This document shows, in pieces, positions 31,549-43,889 of a DNA stretch of 64,000 nt; position 1 is the first letter of the stretch; each line of letters starts with the position of its first letter. The DNA comes from Siphonodentalium dalli (taxonomy: Eukaryota > Mollusca > Scaphopoda > Gadilida > Siphonodentaliidae). A model generated the notes under the pieces. It had not been told where the DNA came from. It made no database searches and saw nothing but the letters and a program-made list of their open reading frames with translations. The stretch covers positions 17,105,273-17,169,272 of the forward strand of contig CP136069.1 of NCBI GenBank assembly GCA_032622095.1, written 5' to 3'. Made by a program: the position numbers and the translations under genes.

Positions 31549-34279
31549 TTTTTTTTTTTTTTTAATTGTTTTTATTGGAATAAATATACATCAATGAAGA
31601 ATGTAAATACAGACAGGGTACATGTTATTATAAATAAATTTACATTCTTCCAATTCTCTCACATCTCGTTCACTTCATTTACACGTCTTTCGTACGTCAT
31701 ATGCACACCCAGTGACTTACATGTGGATTGGGATAAATCGAATAATGTGTTCATTTTATATAGTAATCCAGATTTTAAATCTTTTGAACTGTGTTCCTGT
31801 GTACGGCGCATCGGTACGACATCTAACTATAGACGGCGTTGTGGTATTTGGGGCGATAATAGTATTTCTTTGGTATAGTAATTAAGTGAGTTTTTGAACT
31901 GGTGAAGAGAAAATTTTCAGGACAAGTTTATTTGTGTTGACTCGTGCGTATATGTATAGCCTTTTCTAAAAGGAACCAGTTTTTCGAAAATTCTTGTTGT
32001 TTCGATTGGCATCGTGCGGCATACTTCTCACATTGGTATCTATAATTCAATTCTTTGAGGAAAACATTTAGCGATAAGTTAATTGGCTTCAATTTGGTCC
32101 TATAAATGTATTGTTTAATTAGAAGCCACAGCATGTTCGTTATAAAGTTCGGATTCGTTGGTGATGAACCGAGAATCATTGTCATTTGCTGGGGACAGAG
32201 ATCAATGCTGTTAATTTTACCCAAATCGCTGAGTTCCTTAATGAATTTCTGAACGTGAACACAGTTCCAAAATATGTGGGAGATGTCTTCTGTCTCGATT
32301 TTACATCTATCGCATTTATCATCGTGTCGTAGATTGGACATTTTAAGAAACTTGTTGGTTGATAATATTCGTGAGTTTATTCGGAATTGTAGCCATTGTA
32401 GCTTTGTGTCAGGCGTCGTGAGAAAGGGTAGTTTATCTAGTTTACACCATTGAATTGTGTTGTCAGGAAAAAACGCTTGCCATTTTCTTTGTGCTACTGT
32501 AGAAGTTGGAATATCGATTAAGATGTTATATAAGTCCTGTCCTCCTCGACTGTTTTAAAGCAGTTTTATGAAATTATTTGGTAAAAATGGGCTGCAAGGT
32601 CGAGTTATAGGCTGGTCAAGTTTTTGTGTGAGTAGTTTTATTTGATGTTGAATATTATTAAGAGTGATGAAGTTTGTGCGTATGTTATAAATCTTTAGTA
32701 AATCGTCTCGTGTAAGAAAGCGATCATTATCGTCCAGCATATCATTTAAAAATATAATCCCTTTTTCTCGCCAGGAGGCGAAATTTATTACTTTTCCGTA
32801 CTGCTTTATGTTTGGGTTATTCCATAACGCACATGCTGATATTTTGCGATTGTTTCTGTCTTTCTCTAGAAATTTTGTGAATACCATCAGGACATCATGC
32901 CAAAAAGGATTGGTTAATTTTTTTGCCTTATTTTCTATGTAGGAATAGTCATAAGTAAGGATCATAGGGTCATCGCGTAAAGGTATATCTGTTAAGGGGA
33001 TCCATTTGGCACTTTTGGTTACGAGGCGCCTCACCCAAGTTATTTTCATGGACAGCATAAATTTGTTTACATCAACCATTTTTAATCCGCCGTTCTTATA
33101 ATCTTGACAAATAACTTTGCGTTTAACTCGATCACGCTTCGAGTTCCAGAGAAAATTAAAGAGCGTTGTGTCAAGATTTTTCATAAAAATATTACTGGGA
33201 TTTGGTAGAGCTACAAAAAGGTGCGTTAATTTTGGGAGTATTAGTGATTTTATCACCGTTATTCGACCAGTGGGTGTAAGTAACCGGTATTTCCATGTTG
33301 CTATCAAACGTTTGAATTCAGCATGTTTTCGATCATAATTGATATCCATTTTGTCAAGGTTGGTGTCAAAGTATATTCCAAGGAGATTGAAAGTACTATC
33401 AAATTTGAGTCCAAGATCTGGGCATATAATATCCGTACGCTCCGTATAAGAGCCAATCCACGACGCCTGACATTTGCTATTGTTAATTTTCAGGCCTGAA
33501 TAATCTGCAAATGAGTTTAAAACAGTATATACTTCCCTGAGGCTTTCTTCGCTACCGTCCAAGATGAGAGTCGTGTCGTCTGCATACTGTGTAATTTTGT
33601 ATTCTAAATTGGCGAGGTTGACACCTTTAATGCGGCCATTGGACTTAATCATAATAGCTAATGATTTCCGCCCATATCAATAAAATATACGGCGAGACTG
33701 GGTCACCCTGTCGACAGCCACGATATTGTTTGAAACTCTGAGATATATGCCCATTTATTAAAATAGATGAGTTGATATTCGTATAAAATATGGAAATCCA
33801 CCTCTTCATGGCATCTCCAAAATTAAAAAAGTTAAGGCATTTATGTATAAATTTCCATGATACTGAATCAAAAGCCTTTTCGAAGTCTAGGAGGAGCAGT
33901 AACCCAGATTTACCGGCCAATTTCGTCTCGTGAATAAGGTCATAGATAAGTCTAGTATTATCACCGATGTAGCGATTTTTTAAGAATCCCGTTTGATCAT
34001 CACTTATTATATATGGTAGAACACGTTTTAATCTTTCAGCTATGCATGAAGAAGCTAATTTGTAAGATATATTCAACAGTGAAATTGGTCGCCAGTTTTT
34101 CAAATTATGTCTTTCTTCATCCTTTTTGGGGATCAGAGTAATTAATCCTTATTTCTGGGTGATTGAGAGTTCCCCTTTATCATAAGCTTCATTGAGTGAT
34201 TCACATATAATTGGGCCTAAGTCAAGCCAGAAAAATTTCCAAAACTCATATGGGTATCCATCTAGTCCGCTGCATTTAT
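31549..34279 (-). mobile_element. 5'-truncated L1/Tx1-type LINE with poly(A) and target-site duplications
   Basis: On the minus strand the element ends in a poly(A) run (T17 at 31547-31563 on the plus strand). It is flanked by the 9-base direct repeat CAAGAAGTT (31540-31548 and 34280-34288), as expected from target-primed reverse transcription. The 5' end is truncated inside ORF2, where the protein starts near CSGLDGYPYEFWKFFWLDLG. About 360 bases of 3' UTR (31564-31927) follow the last stop. The insertion is younger than the other LINE remnants: only two nonsense codons and one frameshift were seen. Confidence 0.9.
31928..34270 (-). pseudogene. L1/Tx1-type ORF2 reverse transcriptase with C-terminal zinc knuckle, broken
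   Basis: The protein, from N to C, shows GLITLIPKK, NWRPISLLNISYKLASSCIA, a DQTGFLKNRYIGDN block, LLLLLDFEKAFDSVSW (first catalytic Asp), QYRGCRQGDPVSPYILL, then QYADDTTLIL with an intact YADD box at 33575-33586. An LLTPTGRITVIKSLILPKLT thumb region follows, and a CX2CX8HX4C zinc knuckle (CDRC..H..C, residues starting about 32310). Defects: a TAA at 34149-34151, a frameshift near 33650 between AEIISYYD and KSNGRIKG, and a TAA at 32555-32557 after FIKLL with the same frame continuing to 31928. The endonuclease domain is missing through 5' truncation. The GRIxxIKSLxLPKLxH block and CCHC tail are typical of L1/Tx1-clade elements. Confidence 0.9.
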
Positions 34280-34288
34280 CAAGAAGTT

Positions 34289-35259
34289 AATGGTATGTTA
34301 TAATAATGCCTATAAAAAACTAATGTGTTACGAAAGATCTTGTAGTGAAAGCGAATGTATGTGTATAACCGGATGTGTTGTTTACCTTTGTTGTTACGAA
34401 AGTGCGATGGTTTTCGCGAGAGTGTTTCAATCCGAAAACATTTTAAATGCAATATATCGATATGATATTATCTTAAAATCATCTCTGTTAAAAAATTGGA
34501 AAAACATTGCAGTATATTTAGGTATAAATTCATTTTATGATGAATAACATGTATTTTGTATAATTGTTATTTATTATGAACCATATGTAACGATATGGGC
34601 AACTTAACTTCAGCCTGTAATAAACAATTATATATATCCGTCCGTATACAAACATATCGAATGTAATTCTGGTGTGATTTATCGGATTTGCTTGACCTTT
34701 CGCATTTGGCGATATCACAGCTTGGGGAATAGATACAAATATACTACGGGGTTTTCGTCCATTTATTCTTGCATGAATCATGCTCTTGTTGCCTTGTTGG
34801 ACTTGGAAATTAGTGAATGTTGTTTCTGCATGCATGAACATTTTACCTAGCAACTCGGGTGTAGCTCATCGTTGGTCGTGCTTTGGTATGGTCATAGCCT
34901 AGCTTGGGGAAAGCGAAACTCACATACTATATAATATATTAATATATCCATTATTACCAGAGCTATTGCCCTTGTTAAACTGTTTTGTCCGTACGGCCAT
35001 TTCAACTTGTAACTCGGGTTTCGGTAATCGTATTCGGTTTTATTTTGGTATTGTGATAGCCCACATGGGGGCAAAGGATACCCACTTATTACCGGGGGTC
35101 CAATCATTCTTATCGGAGTTACGGTCCTTTTTGGACTTTAAAATGTTCACTCAACACAGGCATTTTGCACTTTAAGTCCGTATCAATGATATAGATTACG
35201 AATATGCCAGCATTGATGGAAGGATATTATATCATGCAGCGGGTTTCCGTCATAGTTTT
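34289..35259. other. No gene recognised; two related non-coding stretches
   Basis: Two stretches (about 34790-34915 and 34970-35085) share a plan: CAACTCGGG or TAACTCGGG, then GGTATGGTCATAGCC or GGTATTGTGATAGCC, then a GGGG-rich string. They look like diverged copies of one unit. The 951-bp array unit at 36908 also contains ACGGCCATTTTAAC and AACTCGGGCTTAA, so all three may be related. No exon recognised. Confidence 0.4.
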
Positions 35260-35955
35260 ATCAGTGTTATTGGACCATATGCGCAACAGTTCCCGAAGGA
35301 CTCTAGTTCACTTTGACATATCACCCGACTCGATCAGTTGATTGTATCAAAAGTTACAGGCATCAGAACAGAATAATTCTGGCCAAAATTTATGGTCGGA
35401 CATTTACTGGGCACACCGGCTGACAAACATTTACGAACGACCAGAGAGTATAGCCAGTTTTTGTCGGTGACATTCGTCAAGACTTATATTGGATCAATTT
35501 CTGGTAAATTTCAATTCATTTCAGCTCATAAAAGTATCTCCTCTTGCAGCCATGACAGAAATATTCAGTTAAATAGCTTTAATGAAGGTGGGAGACGTAA
35601 TTTGTCTCTCTTTCCATTTTGGCGACCGTGTGACAAATTACGCTTCGCACTTTCTTGAGAGCTATTTAACTGCATAGTGCCATAAGAGACATAAGAAACA
35701 TCTTTCATGGGTTGAAATTAATCAAAATTTACCTGATATGTCACCGACGAAAAATGGCTGTCCCCTCAGACAATTCCTTTAGTAGGTGTGCCCAGTAATG
35801 ACCGACCAGAAAGTTTGGCCAGAAATTGACTGTTCCGATGTCTGTAATTTTTGGTACAATCAACCGATTGAGTCCGGTGGTGTGCCAAACTGAACCATAT
35901 ATAGTCCTTCTTGAACAAAATAGGCGATATAGTTTGAATAACATAAAATACATAT
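35260..35955. mobile_element. ~700-bp foldback MITE with nested inner hairpin
   Basis: Left arm: GACTCGATCAGTTGATTGTA, ACAGGCATCAGAACAG and GGTCGGACATTTACTGGGCA (35325-35415). It is mirrored by TGCCCAGTAATGACCGACCA, TGTTCCGATGTCTGTA and CAATCAACCGATTGAGTC (about 35792-35874). The outer parts (AGGACTCTAGTTC against GAACCATATATAGTCCT) extend the match to about 35260-35955. An inner hairpin pairs AGTTAAATAGCT...GACGTAATTTG with CAAATTACG...AGCTATTTAACT. No coding content. Confidence 0.75.
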
Positions 35956-36205
35956 TTTAGCCACAGCTTGATAACCGTTGAATGGGTGGTGGGAATTTGG
36001 GTCATCTGATAGATAGTTACCTTGTCTTATATATATCTTATGAAATAGGCCAATATGAATGAAAAGATTGTAACGTAAGGTGGGTTTAATCGAATGACCT
36101 TCATCAGAGTTACAAACCTTTTTGAACATACATATTTTAGAATTTGTTACTCTCTAAACAGATCGTCGATCTGGAATATTTGCCGAAATGTCTCAAAAGT
36201 CTTAA

Positions 36206-36455
36206 CCCTGGCGTTCATGACAGGGGTTGCGCTGGTTCACCATTAAAGATCCTATGCTAGTGCATTATCTTATATATGCGAGTCTCTCATATGAAGCCTC
36301 GCGTGTACAAGAGAATATATATATAAACTGGCGTACACGGTCAAGGTGAATATTGTTAGACCAATGTATTCTCTTATATATGCTAGGCTCTCATATAAGA
36401 TAATGCATTGGTACTGGATTTTCGCAAATTGCAGGAATCTCCAGTCATGGAAGGG
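36206..36455 (+). mobile_element. Complete 250-bp piggyBac-like MITE with TTAA on both sides
   Basis: TTAA at 36202-36205 is followed by CCCTGGCGTTCATGACAGGG. The other end is AGTCATGGAAGGG followed by TTAA at 36456-36459. Inside are the left hairpin (GTGCATTATCTTATATATGC onward) and the right hairpin (CCAATGTATTCTC ... TAATGCATTGG). The two outermost segments differ, as in the large element at 6976-16855, giving the same polarity. Confidence 0.75.
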
Positions 36456-36459
36456 TTAA

Positions 36460-36907
36460 AGACATCTTATGGATTTGAAACTGATAAGTTAGTACTCAGG
36501 CACTGTGCCAAATGCATGGGGGAATGTATAATTCTACTAACATCGCAGAAAATCTCAACGAAATTGACCACACCGCTCCATAGAAAACATCGTCTGAACA
36601 GCGCGCAATTTGTAAATATTGACACCTCGATTAGGGAGACAACAAACGGCGATAAACCAACGCAATGATTTCGCATCGAGAGTCATTTAATTTAATTGAT
36701 ATATAAGATTGACGGTGTGTGTTGTAAACTTGGATTTATATTCGTAAAGATAACTACTTTGAGCAAGATTATTCTATATTTCTATTTGATCACCCTATAC
36801 CGGAGTGTTTCACATCACTTCAAGGCATGCAATAAAGAGGGCATTAATTATCTGCAGACATCTTATATACTCAATGAAATTATCAACCAATTATTAAGTT
36901 CACCGAT
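36460..36907. other. No gene recognised
   Basis: AT-rich sequence between the MITE and the first unit of the tandem array. Confidence 0.35.
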
Positions 36908-37838
36908 ATATCGCAATCGTGGTTACATCATGCACGGCCATTTTAACCTGGATTGCCGTAAACCTTGTAGTGAGTTTTTTGTTTAACTCGGGCTTAATTA
37001 AGCCAGACTGTTTTGTCTCATTGGGGTTAGGTATGTTCTATTCCTGCTACCTACGTCCATGAACAGATGCATAGAAATATTCGTTCAACACTCATAATCA
37101 GCTGCTCTTTATGCCCCACGAACGAAGAGAATGGTTGTATACTGGGTTACATGTGTCCGGCCCGTCTGTCCGTCTGTCTAGATATCCAAACAATGTGTTG
37201 TCGGATCTTAATTAAATTTGGTATGGATGTCCACCAGCATGATGGCATTCTGTGGAGTATTCAGCTGTTTTGTTCGCCTATTCCATCCTAGAATCATTCA
37301 TCTTTGTTTATCGGAAAATGTCTCGTTAAAGGATGTTGGATATCATCAGTCGCGCTTTCAAAAAAGTGCCGAATGACGTTGCTCGCATTTTACGTTCTAT
37401 ACTATATAGAGTTCGTTCTCTTTGTTCATCGGAAACTCTTGATGGTTGGAAGGAACTAAAATGTTCCATAATATGCCACAGTGTTAACGTTTGACAACGA
37501 CCATCCTCAATGGACCTATCCGTAGGTACCGCCCCAATTTCAATTATAACCAATGAGCCGATAGCTTAAACCCGGAAGCGACATGTGCCTGCCTAGTGAT
37601 ATGAAATACACTACAAGCGGTTCCTTAACTACCATTGTAAGCCATAGGGAATTTACGAACACGAGAGCAAAATGAGTGTTAAAAAGCTAAAATAGCGTTG
37701 AAATGTACATGGGGAACATGTCCGGTTGACGAACGATATTTATACACATGTTTTAGTTCGGTTTCCTAAATACAAAAGTAACCAAGACAGCTGTTTACAC
37801 AATGCCAACGACCACGCTCGGATCCTAATGTTATTTAA

Positions 37839-38087
37839 CCCTTTACCCAACAGAAGGGCCCTGTGCCAATGCATTCTCTTATATATGCGAGTCGACCATA
37901 GGTCGCCTCGCATATATAAGAGAATGCATTGGCTTAACACATTAAAAATTATAAAATTGTTAAAGAATGTAAGAAAAAATGGTAAAAAGTGTTAAAAAAA
38001 GATTTTTTTTAGGCCAATGCATTCTCTTATATATGCGAGGCGACCTATGGTCGACTCGCATATATAAGAGAATGCATTGGCACAGGG
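37839..38087. mobile_element. Double-hairpin MITE, array copy 1
   Basis: TTAA (37835-37838) then CCCTTTACCCAACAGAAGGG, then the left hairpin from 37859 to 37934 with centre GAGTCGACCATAGGTCGCCTC. An AT-rich strip (AAAGAATGTAAGAAAAAATG) and the right hairpin from about 38013 to 38087 follow, the latter with the complementary centre GAGGCGACCTATGGTCGACTC. The right end stops at CACAGGG with no outer segment and no TTAA, and joins directly to the next unit. Confidence 0.85.
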
Positions 38088-39019
38088 CATATCGCAATCG
38101 TGGTTACATCATGCACGGCCATTTTAACCTGGATTGCCGTAAACCTTGTAGTGAGTTTTTTGTTTAACTCGGGCTTAATTAAGCCAGACTGTTTTGTCTC
38201 ATTGGGGTTAGGTATGTTCTATTCCTGCTACCTACGTCCATGAACAGATGCATAGAAATATTCGTTCAACACTCATAATCAGCTGCTCTTTATGCCCCAC
38301 GAACGAAGATAATGGTTGTATACTGGGTTACATGTGTCCGGCCCGTCTGTCCGTCTGTCTAGATATCCAAACAATGTGTTGTCGGATCTTAATTAAATTT
38401 GGTATGGATGTCCACCAGCATGATGGCATTCTGTGGAGTATTCAGCTGTTTTGTTCGCCTATTCCATCCTAGAATCATTCATCTTTGTTTATCGGAAAAT
38501 GTCTCGTTAGAGGATGTTGGATATCATCAGTCGCGCTTTCAAAAAAGTGCCGAATGACGTTGCTCGCATTTTACGTTCTATACTATATAGAGTTCGTTCT
38601 CTTTGTTCATCGGAAACTCTTGATGGTTGGAAGGAACTAAAATGTTCCATAATATGCCACAGTGTTAACGTTTGACAACGACCATCCTCAATGGACCTAT
38701 CCGTAGGTACCGCCCCAATTTCAATTATAACCAATGAGCCGATAGCTTAAACCCGGAAGCGACATGTGCCTGCCTAGTGATATGAAATACACTACAAGCG
38801 GTTCCTTAACTACCATTGTAAGCCATAGGGAATTTACGAACACGAGAGCAAAATGAGTGTTAAAAAGCTAAAATAGCGTTGAAATGTACATGGGGAACAT
38901 GTCCGGTTGACGAACGATATTTATACACATGTTTTAGTTCGGTTTCCTAAATACAAAAGTAACCAAGACAGCTGTTTACACAATGCCAACGACCACGCTC
39001 GGATCCTAATGTTATTTAA

Positions 39020-39268
39020 CCCTTTACCCAACAGAAGGGCCCTGTGCCAATGCATTCTCTTATATATGCGAGTCGACCATAGGTCGCCTCGCATATATAA
39101 GAGAATGCATTGGCTTAACACATTAAAAATTATAAAATTGTTAAAGAATGTAAGAAAAAATGGTAAAAAGTGTTAAAAAAAGATTTTTTTTAGGCCAATG
39201 CATTCTCTTATATATGCGAGGCGACCTATGGTCGACTCGCATATATAAGAGAATGCATTGGCACAGGG
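39020..39268. mobile_element. Double-hairpin MITE, array copy 2
   Basis: Same as 37839-38087, 1181 bases further on. No difference noticed in either hairpin. Confidence 0.85.
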
Positions 39269-40200
39269 CATATCGCAATCGTGGTTACATCATGCACGGC
39301 CATTTTAACCTGGATTGCCGTAAACCTTGTAGTGAGTTTTTTGTTTAACTCGGGCTTAATTAAGCCAGACTGTTTTGTCTCATTGGGGTTAGGTATGTTC
39401 TATTCCTGCTACCTACGTCCATGAACAGATGCATAGAAATATTCGTTCAACACTCATAATCAGCTGCTCTTTATGCCCCACGAACGAAGATAATGGTTGT
39501 ATACTGGGTTACATGTGTCCGGCCCGTCTGTCCGTCTGTCTAGATATCCAAACAATGTGTTGTCGGATCTTAATTAAATTTGGTATGGATGTCCACCAGC
39601 ATGATGGCATTCTGTGGAGTATTCAGCTGTTTTGTTCGCCTATTCCATCCTAGAATCATTCATCTTTGTTTATCGGAAAATGTCTCGTTAGAGGATGTTG
39701 GATATCATCAGTCGCGCTTTCAAAAAAGTGCCGAATGACGTTGCTCGCATTTTACGTTCTATACTATATAGAGTTCGTTCTCTTTGTTCATCGGAAACTC
39801 TTGATGGTTGGAAGGAACTAAAATGTTCCATAATATGCCACAGTGTTAACGTTTGACAACGACCATCCTCAATGGACCTATCCGTAGGTACCGCCCCAAT
39901 TTCAATTATAACCAATGAGCCGATAGCTTAAACCCGGAAGCGACATGTGCCTGCCTAGTGATATGAAATACACTACAAGCGGTTCCTTAACTACCATTGT
40001 AAGCCATAGGGAATTTACGAACACGAGAGCAAAATGAGTGTTAAAAAGCTAAAATAGCGTTGAAATGTACATGGGGAACATGTCCGGTTGACGAACGATA
40101 TTTATACACATGTTTTAGTTCGGTTTCCTAAATACAAAAGTAACCAAGACAGCTGTTTACACAATGCCAACGACCACGCTCGGATCCTAATGTTATTTAA

Positions 40201-40449
40201 CCCTTTACCCAACAGAAGGGCCCTGTGCCAATGCATTCTCTTATATATGCGAGTCGACCATAGGTCGCCTCGCATATATAAGAGAATGCATTGGCTTAAC
40301 ACATTAAAAATTATAAAATTGTTAAAGAATTTAAGAAAAAATGGTAAAAAGTGTTAAAAAAAGATTTTTTTTAGGCCAATGCATTCTCTTATATATGCGA
40401 GGCGACCTATGGTCGACTCGCATATATAAGAGAATGCATTGGCACAGGG
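40201..40449. mobile_element. Double-hairpin MITE, array copy 3
   Basis: Same as the two preceding copies except for a G-to-T change in the AT-rich strip (AAAGAATTTAAG). Both hairpins and their off-centre mismatch are unchanged. Confidence 0.85.
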
Positions 40450-41391
40450 CATATCGCAATCGTGGTTACATCATGCACGGCCATTTTAACCTGGATTGCC
40501 GTAAACCTTGTAGTGAGTTTTGTGTTTAACTCGGGCTTAATTAAGCCAGACTGTTTTGTCTCATTGGGGTTAGGTATGTTCTATTCCTGCTACCTACGTC
40601 CATGAACAGATGCATAGAAATATTCGTTCAACACTCATAATCAGCTGCTCTTTATGCCCCACGAACGAAGAGAATGGTTGTATACTGGGTTACATGTGTC
40701 CGGCCCGTCTGTCCGTCTGTCTAGATATCCAAACAATGTGTTGTCGGATCTTAATTAAATTTGGTATGGATGTCCACCAGCATGATGGCATTCTGTGGAG
40801 TATTCACCTGTTTTGTTCGCATATTCCATGCTAGAATCATTCATCTTTGTTTATCGGAAAATGTCTCGTTAGAGGATGTTGGATATCATCAGTCGCGCTT
40901 TCAAAAAAGTGCCGAATGACGTTGCTCGCATTTTACGTTCTATACTATATAGAGTTCTTTCTCTTTGTTCATCGGAAACTCTTGATGGTTGGAAGGAACT
41001 AAAATGTTCCATAATATGCCACAGTGTTAACGTTTGACAACGACCATCCTCAATGGACCTATCCGTAGGTACCGCCCCAATTTCAATTATAACCAATGAG
41101 CCGATAGCTTAAACCCGGAAGCGACACGTGCCTGCCTAGTGATATGAAATACACCACAAGCGGTTCCTTAACTACCATTGTAAGCCATAGGGAATTTACG
41201 AACACGAGAGCAAAATGAGTGTTAAAAAGCTAAAATGGCGTTGAAATGTACATGGGGAACATGTCCGGTTGACGAACGATATTTATACACATGTTTTAGT
41301 TCGGTTTCCTAAATACAAAAGTAACCAAGACATCTGTTTACGCTGGATTAAACAATGCCAACGACCACGCTCGGATCCTAATGTTATTTAA

Positions 41392-42292
41392 ATTCCAATA
41401 TTAATATAACAGATTTCAAACTAAAACGTGGAAATAGTAGTCCCGATCGATGATGCGTTATGAATATTAATTGTGCCGCGAGTATGTGTTTTATGTGAAG
41501 AGTTTTGAGTTATAAATGTATACACATGTATTGCTGTTATAACACCGTGATAATATTGAGTTCAAATGTACGCTATTCACACTAATCTGTAGGATCTCCT
41601 GCGAACGTTTTACTGAATCCATTTGATAATCTAAAGCTTCCTCCATATTAATGCGACAATGGACGTGTAAATGAGAATCAACAGATGTTTTCCAAGAGAA
41701 TTACACGAAATTTCCCACATTGCACGTGCTTCGCGGTGTATACATGCAACCTTCACCGAACGAGTTCACTTTGTGCCATTGTTACCTCATGGTAACATGT
41801 AACTGACTCCATGATAGTCGGCGTTTTCTTTAATGTACTTTAGTGTAGGCAAAATAGGATGTGGAATTTTAAAAGACCATTATTTGATAATCCTTTGCAT
41901 CCGGTCTGATGTCACCTGGGCTCATTCAGGACGCTCGTGGTATGGTAAACTGTTATCGTTATATTTATTTCGACAAAAAAGGGATTATAGATTAATTACC
42001 ACATGTACACCTCCGTTTGGTTTATTTAATCAAGGTGTGAACTATTAGCATAGCTTCGATATTATATTTGCCATTTGATATTGAAGTTTTATAATGGCTT
42101 CATTTACACAGTTTGATTCAACGTAAACATCGATCTTTGTTGGTTATCGGAAATGGCCTAACAATCACACCTGTTTTTTTTGTTTAAAAGCTGGTTCTAT
42201 TTTTGTTTATATCCAACGACAGTCACTTTTACAAGATGCATATATATACACATAGGTATCTTGAAAATCGTGAAATTCAGAAAGAAGCTATA
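41392..42292. other. No gene recognised
   Basis: AT-rich region after the array. No convincing exon or repeat. Confidence 0.35.
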
Positions 42293-42578
42293 TTATCGTG
42301 TTACATGGCGTTTAACAACACAGTCCGTTCTCATCGGAAGCCATTTTAGCACTGAAGAGATAGCGAAATTGAGACGGCTTGTGGTGCGTAGTTATCGTGT
42401 TACATGGCGTTTAACAACACAGTCCGTTCTCATCGGAAGCCATTTTAGCACTGAAGAGATAGCGAAATTGAGATGGCTTGTGGTGCGTAGTAACAGTAAC
42501 CACGCAGTCTACAGGTGGGCGGGACGTACGGATAGGTCCATTATCGAGTTCCGAAGTGCACGATGCATGCGTTCGTGA
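42180..42578 (+). CDS. 132-codon ORF with an in-frame 33-residue duplication (unassigned)
   Basis: An open frame from 42180 to 42578 contains the block RVTWRLTTQSVLIGSHFSTE followed by EIAKLR-LVVRS twice in a row. The underlying 99-bp tandem (starts 42293 and 42392) differs at one base near the end (R to W) and keeps the frame. I do not recognise a domain. The N-terminal 35 residues are hydrophobic and low in complexity. It could be a fragment of a transposon protein or a chance open frame through a repeat. No splice sites or promoter support it. Confidence 0.2.
   Translation: MFKSWFYFCLYPTTVTFTRCIYIHIGILKIVKFRKKLYYRVTWRLTTQSVLIGSHFSTEEIAKLRRLVVRSYRVTWRLTTQSVLIGSHFSTEEIAKLRWLVVRSNSNHAVYRWAGRTDRSIIEFRSARCMRS
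42293..42490 (+). repeat. 99-bp tandem duplication
   Basis: Two adjacent copies beginning TTATCGTGTTACATGGCGTT, 99 bases each, nearly identical. The match implies a recent duplication. Confidence 0.95.
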
Positions 42579-42579
42579 A

Positions 42580-43889
42580 GACCCACCCTTTCAGCATCAT
42601 TTCGCACAGAGGAGTACCTTTCGAGTCATACCTTTTTTCAAAAATCAACATACGTTTTGCACACTACCCCTCTTTGTTGCACAGAATTTGACAGTCTGGC
42701 GAAAGACGATACACAGCCACAATCTCCAGCCATTGTTTGGATACGAACGCATTTCAGACTAGGAAAGGCTCACTTTGCTACATATATGGATATTATATTT
42801 CTTGAATTTGTAATTTTATTGGACATATTATACGCCACTTGCGCGCCAGAATTCTTTTTAACTCGTATTCGAGATAAACGAATGGGACATAATTCTACTT
42901 ATTCAGTTCATTCTAACTGATTTTTCGCCCTCCCGAGTAAGCAGATATCTCAGATAGAATGGAGGAAATCGGTTCTCAGTGAAATTTGCTGGTCACCAGG
43001 AGGGCTTTGATGGAATCATTGAACAACGGTTTCCCATACACGACAATGTTAACGTTTCAGCCAAATTCACTGAATTTAATCCTGCAGCCCACTCCAGTGA
43101 TGTTTACCCAGCTTGATTGACATCAGTTGATCCCGAAGTGCAAGAAAAATCATAGGTCATATGTTTACTTTTTTAAATAAATCCCCAAGTATACGACAGG
43201 GCTATCCCACAGCCAAATTTTTTCTGTAAAAACCCAGAAATACAGCAGCTAGTTAAATAACTTTCTCACTCACAAAAAATCCATTCCCCCATTAATTCAC
43301 CTGTTTAACCCATTTAGATATGATGTACACATAAAATAAACAAGATTTCATCCTTTACTAACGCGCCACATGTATCAGGTGAAGGTCATTCCGGAACACA
43401 TTTAGCTCCCTGATTCCTGATATATGCACAATGATGATGCTAACATGTTTAATACTAGAGTTGCGTCCCTTTGGTCATATGGATATCTTAGCGACACTGT
43501 TATCGGCTATGGAATCTCGATGAACTGTGGCAAGGATATTGATATTCCGGTGATGAAGTCTGTCGCGTGGGGGTTTGGGCGGGGCGAATCCCACCTCTTG
43601 TTGTGTATGACTGATGACATATCCAGAACCTGTTATTAACGAGAATGTTCTGCCTTGTACTGCATTTTTATTATTAGAAATTATGCAATACATTACTGAA
43701 TAGCTATACCGAAGAACCCAGCTTTTCAACCAATGACGTGATCTGGATGAATAATATTCATCCTGAAATTAGAAGAAAAAAATTTCGATATTAAAATGAT
43801 GGGAAGGGGTGACACCCTCCTCATTGGTGAAACATATGCGGTATGTGGTCACATGCCCCGACATCAGCTTGGAAATAGTACTATCATCC
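42580..43889. other. No gene recognised
   Basis: Several short ORFs without recognisable motifs. A GTGAAGGTCATTCCGGAACA stretch near 43380 is unremarkable. No exon with both splice sites identified. Confidence 0.35.

Larger units (their letters stand above)
36908..41391 (+). repeat. 1181-bp tandem array: four 951-bp units separated by three MITEs
   Basis: Units start at 36908, 38089, 39270 and 40451 with near identity. Units 1-3 are each followed by the same MITE (37839-38087, 39020-39268, 40201-40449). Units 2 and 3 are almost identical. Unit 4 has most of the private changes, including about ten extra bases near 41342, and unit 1 a few, as expected for array edges. Unit 4 ends at TTATTTAA (41384-41391) with no MITE, so it shows the empty TTAA site. 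Each unit has CCCGTCTGTCCGTCTGTC and small ORFs conserved in all copies, none with a recognisable domain. I treat the unit as non-coding or unknown. Confidence 0.95.

Noticed and set aside
37326-41096. Conserved 75- and 74-codon ORFs in the tandem array as real genes
   Set aside because: Conservation follows from near identity of the array units. No domain recognised, and the frames are short in both directions.
42657-42920. Possible small membrane protein
   Set aside because: A hydrophobic stretch exists, but the frame is short, overlaps others and has no exon signals.
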